A DNA stretch of 64,000 bases, taken from positions 75,626,992 to 75,690,991 of the forward strand of contig NC_079498.1 in NCBI RefSeq assembly GCF_030052815.1, given 5' to 3'. The position numbers were made by a program, and so were the translations under genes. Positions 58,466-64,000 of the stretch are shown here, in pieces; the first letter of the stretch is position 1, and each line of letters starts with the position of its first letter. Below the pieces are notes generated by a model. It ran no database searches and was not told the origin of the DNA. It worked only from the letters and a program-made list of their open reading frames with translations. The DNA comes from Hevea brasiliensis. Its lineage: Eukaryota; Streptophyta; Magnoliopsida; Malpighiales; Euphorbiaceae.

Positions 58466-59801
58466 CCAGGAGACAGTTATCAGAGGTTTGTGCATAACAA
58501 CTATTTCTTTTGAATTTTTCAATTGAAATGAATTATGACTATTTGTACATTATTGTTTTAAATTGTGGAAATGTGTTTGAATGGATATTTATTGCTTGAA
58601 AAGTATTATAAATGGTTTGAAACTATGTAAAATTGTTTGAATGATATTGATGGATACTTATTGATTGAAAAGCATTGGAAATGGTTTGAAACCACAGTTA
58701 TCACGTATATTGATTGTATTCCTCACTAGCTTGTCTAGTGGGACGAATTGAATTCCCTCTCTAGCTGAAGTGTTGAGGTGTGTGCATGTTGAGGACGAAT
58801 TGGATGAGTACTCATATTTTTGCTAGATAGCTATGTTATTCCTCATTAGTCATTGACTTTTGGGACGAATTGAATACCTCATTAGCCATCGGCTTTTGGG
58901 ATGAATTAAACTTTTGAACATGATTAAGCTGTGTGTGATTTATTGATTTGTATTATGAGATTGTGAAATGGAGTTAAATCTTTATTGACATTCATTGTCT
59001 TTTGAAGCTAACTATGTTTTGATCTCTGAGATTTATTGTGATATTGTGTTAAATTCCTTCTGACACTCATTGTCTTGAATTTAACTATGATTTTACATAT
59101 CCATCATTTAAATGATTTATGAGTTGTGATTTAAAGTTGTATTTGGTTAATGTTGTGCACCACTGAGACATTGTCTCAGCGATAGCTTTTTATTGCTGTC
59201 GCAGGTAGACAGACAGACAGGGCAGCAGACTAGGCTGCTAGCACCTCCAGTGAAAGATTTTCGGGTATAATGAGTATACCACATTTTGTATTTTGTACTG
59301 TAATATATGTTCACTGTATGTACATATTGTTTTTGATTTTGAGCAGTTGTAAGTTCAAATTGTACCTTGAAGTTGTAAAATAATTATGAGTTATTTTGGC
59401 TTGTAAAAAAAATTGTATTATATTTCTTTTATCTCAGTCTTTGAAAAATCACTGTGGTTTTGAGTTGAGAAAAATGTTGTGTTGAAAATATGTTGGAGTT
59501 GAGATTTGGAAATATATTGAAGTGCTTTTACAGGTTTTCTGAAGAACTGTTTTATCCAAAATACAGATGACACTCTGCCAAAATTTTTACAGAAATTCCA
59601 AATAATTCAAATATGTTAGTTCTATCACTTCAGTTCAAAAAGGTTTTTAACACCTGTAAATAGTGCTCACCACTGTAAAAGAAGTAAGAAAAGTTTTTAA
59701 AATCCCTTGTAGTGTATTTAATGGGTTATCGATGTGAGTTGGTAATTCATTAGGTATACTACGGGATCATGTTATGCCTTACAGAGGGGTAGGGTGTGAC
59801 A
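58466..59801 (+). repeat. H 5' LTR, 3' part
   Basis: It ends AGGGTGTGACA at 59801, directly before the H primer site. No LTR start (TGTAACACC or similar) is found to the left, so the 5' part is missing. It contains imperfect internal repeats: two copies around ATTGAAAAGTATTAT / GGTTTGAAAC (58575-58695), three around CCTCATTAG...GGGACGAATT (58718-58910) and two around GACA(T/C)TCATTGTCTT (58988-59080). Confidence 0.8.
59163..59239 (+). other. Three-hairpin LTR module, H copy
   Basis: After GCACCA, as in E, come CTGAGAC/GTCTCAG (59163-59179), CGATAGC/GCTGTCG (59180-59201) and AGCAG/CTGCT (59224-59239). Primary sequence differs from E but the stems and order are kept. Confidence 0.6.
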
Positions 59802-59809
59802 TGTTTTAG

Positions 59810-59826
59810 TGGTATCAGAGCAAAGT
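59810..59826 (+). other. H primer-binding site (initiator-Met tRNA)
   Basis: TGGTATCAGAGCAAAG eight bases after the LTR end. Confidence 0.88.
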
Positions 59827-59949
59827 TTTTAAATTATGTTTTCACCTGTTATTTGAATATTATTTCTTCATAGTACAACTGCTCAATATCATTGTTTGAT
59901 ACATACAGTACATTACATTATAAATATGCACTAACGGGAGGAAATCTCC

Positions 59950-61080
59950 TTGTGTTATTTGTTCAGGAGATCTAAAATCCTCGCATTGACTCTGGAAGAG
60001 GGTGATCGTTCAGTCGATCAATCTATTGAGGTTAAGGTGCAAGGGGATGCCCCAGGCCTACATAATGTCAGTGGTTCAGCAACACCAGCCCCTGCAGTAC
60101 CGCAGTTTCCTGCTCAGTTCGCTCAGCAGATGGCTGCAATGTTCCAACAAATGGCTGGTAATGTGCCTACTCAAGTCCCAAAACATACACCAGTGGTACA
60201 ACCACAATCTCCTACTAGACAGTATGACAAATTGATGAAGTATGGGGCTACAGAGTTCAAGGGGACAGTAGATCCTCTAGAGGCTGAACAGTGGTTAGAA
60301 AGGATGGATAGGATATTCAAGAAACTGCATTGCATAGAGGAGCTCAGATTCGAATACTCTATATCTTTATTACAGGGGGATGCTTATGACTGGTGGAAAA
60401 CCATTCCCCACAGTCTGGTAGAACCTGCAGTGCTAACATGGAATGACTTTCTCAGGGAATTTAGACAGAAATATGTCCCTGATGCTTATGTAGACCAGAA
60501 GTTACAAGAATTCCTAAGTCTGAAATAGGGGAACAGATCAGTGGCTGAGTATGAAAGAGAATTTTCCTGCCTGAGCCATTACGCAGTAAGTTTACTTTCT
60601 ACCAGCAGGGAGAGATGCGAGAGGTTTGAAACCGGCTTGAAGCCCAATATCAGATTACAAGTAGTCGGCTTCAAACACACTAACTTCTCTGAACTTATTT
60701 CTCAAGCTCTAGAGTTAGAAAGAATTGAGTCTGAAGCTGCTCCTGAGAAAAAGAAATCAGAGAAGACAGAGAAAGAGGGAAAATCTTTAGAAACGAGTTC
60801 GGTGGTCCCTCTGGAAGAGGAAGAATCATGGGGACACAGCAGAGGTGGCAAGAAATGCGGTAGGGAAGATATTCAGAATGAAGCCTCCCTATCTGGTCAG
60901 CAGAGTACCAGAGGTTCCTACCCTCCCCGCCAATGTGAGACATGTGGAAGAAATCATGGTGGGATCTGCTACAAGGCTATTGGTGCCTGTTATAACTGTG
61001 GAGGCACAGGACACTTTGCCAAGGATCGCACGATGAGTCGCAGAGTTGGACCACCTCCTACTCTGCAGAAGGTCGATTGA
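59950..61080 (+). pseudogene. H gag
   Basis: The true start is unclear because the frame has no convincing ATG near 59950. The capsid core shows YGATEFKGTVDPLEAEQWLE, LLQGDAYDWWKTI, FLREFRQKYVPDAY, then after TAG 60526-60528 VAEYEREFSCLSHYA and CERFETGLKPNIR. A charged linker leads to two cysteine blocks: CETCGRNHGGICY and CYNCGGTGHFAKDR. In the second, the last cysteine of CCHC is an arginine, so the RNA-binding knuckle is probably lost. The reading frame ends at 61078-61080. Confidence 0.88.
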
Positions 61081-61543
61081 GCCACTGTCACCGAAGTTCA
61101 CAACCACCCGGCAAAGATAGAGCGAGGGTAGAGGTAGCCAGACAGAGCCAAGGTACAATGAAACATTGAGCAAGACAAGATTACTCGGTCGAGTCTATGC
61201 AATGAGACAGAGGAAGAGGCGAGACATCGATGTTGTGGCTGGTACCTTCTAAACTTTTAACCAAGATGTGTTTGTATTATTTGACCCGGGTTCTACCCAT
61301 TCTTATGTGAGTGCTAGCATCATTGATTGCATTGCTGTTCCATGTATACAAATGGACTTTGAGGTGCTAGTAACAAGTCCACTAGGACAAGAAGTCAGGG
61401 TTAATAGAATATATAGAGATTGTCCTTTGGTGATCCAAGGACACACTTTTCTGTCTGATTTCATTGAAATGCCCTTCAGAGATTATGATATCATCTTGGG
61501 CATGGATTGGTTAGCTAGGCATCATGCCATGATTGATTTGTAG
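61081..61543 (+). pseudogene. H aspartic protease
   Basis: From 61268 in a new frame: VLFDPGSTHSYVSASI is the active site and IILGMDWLARHHAM the conserved C-terminal block. A TAG at 61541-61543 separates it from the RT lead-in. The 61081-61267 stretch is frameshifted linker. Confidence 0.88.
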
Positions 61544-63106
61544 GTGAAGACGATCACTTTTGGCCTTCCTCGATCTGATGATGCGGAAATACATGGGGAA
61601 AGGAAGTTATTGCCATCAAACATCATTTCGGCTGCACTAGCCAGAAAAATGATCAGAAAGGGGTGTGAAGCCTACTTGGCACATGTGGTAGACACCCAAG
61701 TGGGGAGTCCAGCATTGAAGGACATCCCTACAGTATATGACTTTCCAGATGTGTTTCCTGATGAATTGCCAGGATTACCTCCGGAAAGAGAAGTGCAGTT
61801 TGAAACTAATGTTATGCCTGGTGTGGAACCAATCTCCATAACGCCAAACAGAATGGCACCAGCAGAGTTGAAGGAGTTGAAGATACAATTGCAAGAACTA
61901 CTTGAAAAGGGCTTCATCCGCCCTAGTGTGTCACCTTGGGGAGCACCAGTGTTGTTTGTTAAGAAGAAGGATGGTACTCTCCGCTTATGCATTGACTACC
62001 GACAGTTGAATAAGGTGACAATAAAGAACAGATATCCATTGCCTCGCATTGATGATCTGTTTGATCAGTTGAAGGGTGTAGCTGTATTCTCTAAAATTGA
62101 TTTGCGATCTGGTTATTATCAGTTGAAGGTGCAAGAGTAGAGTATTCCAAAAACTGCTTTCAGAACTCGGTATGGCCACTATGAGTTTCTAATAATGCCA
62201 TTCGGGTTAACAAATGCTCCAGCTGCTTTTATGGATCTGATGAACACTATCTTCAAACGATATCTTGATCAATTTGTGGTGGTGTTTATTGATGACATTT
62301 TGATATATTCAAGGAATGCAGAGGAGCATGACAGACATCTGTGGATTGTACTGCAGACTTTAAGGGAGAAACAACTATACGCCAAATTGTCGAAGTTTGA
62401 ATTTTGGCTGAAAGAAATCTCCTTTTTGGGACATGTTGTGTCAACTGAAGGGATCAAGGTAGAAGCTATCCTTAAGTGGAAGCCGCCCAGGAACATCACA
62501 GAAATTCGCAGTTTTCTGGGTCTAGCTAGATATTACCGTCGGTTTGTGAAGGAGTTTTCTATGTTATCTTCTCCACTGACCAAACTGCTTCGAAAAGATG
62601 TAAAATTTCAGTGGACTGATAAATGCCAGCAAAGTTTTGATGAGTTGAAGAGGTGTTTAACTGAAGCTCCAGTCCTCACTTTACCTACTCCGGGTAAAGA
62701 ATACACAGTTTATAGTGATGCTTCTCACAATAGGTTAGGCTGTGTACTGATGTAAGATCGGAATGTCATTACTTATGCATCACGCCAGCTGAAACCACAT
62801 GAGAGGAACTACCCAACACATGATCTGGAGCTAGCAGCTATTGTTTTTGCTCTGAAGATCTGGAGACACTATTTGTATGGGGAAAAATGCTACATTTACA
62901 CAGATCACAAGAGCTTGAACTACTTAGGCAGCCAGAAGGAATTAAATTTGAGGCAGAGGAGATGGTTAGAACTCATCAAAGATTATGATTGCTTAATAGA
63001 CTATCAGCCAGGGAAAGCAAATGTGGTGGCTGACGCCTTAAGTCGCAAGACTATGGCAAGTCTCAGAGTTTCTCCTTTGTCCATGGTATGTGAATTGAAA
63101 GCCTGA
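61544..63106 (+). pseudogene. H reverse transcriptase and RNase H
   Basis: The RT motifs [42 protein letters not shown] and catalytic FIDDILIYS are present. TAG at 62138-62140 lies before [12 protein letters not shown]; a short in-frame deletion follows STEGIKV. RNase H has YSDASHN, DLELAA, YTDHKS and VVADALSRK, with a TAA at 62753-62755. The frame ends at 63104-63106. Confidence 0.9.
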
Positions 63107-64000
63107 CATGCGGTTTAGAGATTGATGGTGAGGGACAGACAGTAGTTGCATGGCATGTACAGCCAGTGTTGATTGATCAGATCAGAATGGTTGCTCAGAG
63201 TGATGAAAAATATCAGAAGCTACTGAAAGAAGTCCAGCAGGGCAAGAAACCTGATTTCTCTATGAGAGATGATGGTTTATTGCTACATCGAAGCGAATGC
63301 GTTCCTAATGATGCTGAATTGAGACAGATCATTATGAAGGAAGCACATGAGTCTCCATTTGCTATGCACCCTGGTGGAACTAAAATGTACAGAGGGCTGA
63401 AAGAGCATTACTGGTGGATGGGCATGAAGAGGGATATAGCTGAGTTTGTTTTCAAATGCCTAACTTGTCAGCAAGTAAAAGCAGAACATCAAGTTCCAGC
63501 TGGTTTGTTAAATCCTTTGTCAGTACTAGAGTGGAAATGGGAACGAATAACTATGGATTTTGTTACAGGACTTCCAAGGACACAGAGTAATCCTGATGCA
63601 GTATGGGTTATAGTTGACAGATTGACCAAGTCTGCTCACTTTTTGCCAGTGCAGATGGACTATAGCCTGGAAAGATTGGCCAGATTGTACATATATGAGA
63701 TTGAAAAATTGCATGGAGTGCCAGTATCAATTGTATCTGACAGAGATCCTAGGTTCACTTCTATATTCTGGGGTAGTCTTCAAAGAGCCCTAGGAACTAG
63801 ATTGAACTTCAGCACAGCATTCCACCCACAGACAGATGGCCAGTCTGAAAGGGTTATTCAGATATTGGAGGATATGCTACGGGCTTGTGTGACTGAATTT
63901 GAAGGTAGTTGGGATACACACTTGCCTTTGATTGAGTTTGCTTATAACAACAGCTACCAATCAAGCATTGGGATGCCTCCATATGAAGCATTGTATGGCA
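63107..64000 (+). pseudogene. H integrase, 5' part, open at the window end
   Basis: A frame change near 63105 leads to a frame open from about 63110 through 64000. It has an HHCC zinc site ([12 protein letters not shown] ... CLTCQQ), catalytic [18 protein letters not shown] and GQSERVIQ, and then [21 protein letters not shown]. No stop is seen inside it. The site that carries the 75-bp insert in E is continuous here. The C-terminal chromodomain must lie beyond the window. Confidence 0.9.

Larger units (their letters stand above)
59802..64000 (+). mobile_element. Element H: Tekay-like chromovirus, running off the window
   Basis: Primer site, gag, protease, RT, RNase H and integrase in order on the plus strand; it continues past base 64000. 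It is related to but clearly diverged from B/C/E (gag and LTR differ, RT and integrase are similar). The LTR part is listed separately. Several stops and frameshifts show it is defective. Confidence 0.9.

Noticed and set aside
59802..64000. Integrated pararetrovirus rather than retrotransposon
   Set aside because: Integrase, an LTR end with adjacent PBS, and the gag-PR-RT-RH-INT order identify an LTR retrotransposon; caulimoviruses lack integrase and LTRs.

Overview
This window is plant nuclear DNA made almost entirely of nested LTR retrotransposons of the Ty3/gypsy superfamily. I see no host gene, tRNA, rRNA or CRISPR. It is AT-rich, the LTRs are 3-6 kb, the primer-binding sites match plant initiator-Met tRNA (one element uses a different tRNA), and the lineages are typical of plants: Tekay/Del-type chromoviruses with a C-terminal chromodomain, and one very large Tat/Ogre-type element. 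A repeat-rich, probably heterochromatic stretch of a flowering plant (more likely a eudicot) is the best reading; I cannot name the species.

Layout, with the elements lettered. A (1-1811, +) is the 3' part of a 3-kb-type LTR. It sits inside the reverse transcriptase of B (1812-7336, -, Tekay), which shows its 5' LTR, gag, protease and half of RT. B sits inside D (7337-9413 and 20200-21258, -), a diverged LTR of a related family. C (9414-20199, -, Tekay) is a complete element inserted in D, with a perfect TAAAC target duplication, two 3.0-kb LTRs and one gag-pol frame carrying only three nonsense codons. D sits in G (21259-22764 and 57530 to about 58465, -), an older LTR of the B/C/E type. G is split by E (22765-57529, +, Tekay), bounded by a TTTGT duplication. 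E is itself split in gag by F (26283-50035, +, 23.75 kb, Ogre-like), bounded by an ACAGG duplication. From about 58466 to the window end lies H (+), another chromovirus with the 3' part of its LTR, gag, protease, RT-RNase H and an integrase still open at base 64000.

F is the richest element. Its 5.86-kb LTRs carry, antisense inside U3, a two-exon gene with its own TATA box and a Transposase_28-like N-terminal region; both LTR copies are broken, but at different codons. The U5 holds eight tandem units that each fold as a hairpin with compensatory changes. The interior runs tRNA-Arg-like PBS, ORF1 (coiled coil), gag, protease (DNGS), G-patch, a 184-bp intron whose removal keeps frame, RT, degenerate RNase H, archaeal-type RNase H and integrase. 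After these come six covarying GNRA-like hairpins between poly(A) tracts, a 61-bp tandem array, the polypurine tract and the 3' LTR.

All coding regions are decayed, mostly by C-to-T/G-to-A nonsense changes as expected from cytosine methylation. The most interesting signals are RNA-structure arrays and LTR modules that ordinary gene annotation would miss, the antisense LTR gene, and a 75-bp intron-like insert in the integrase of E.
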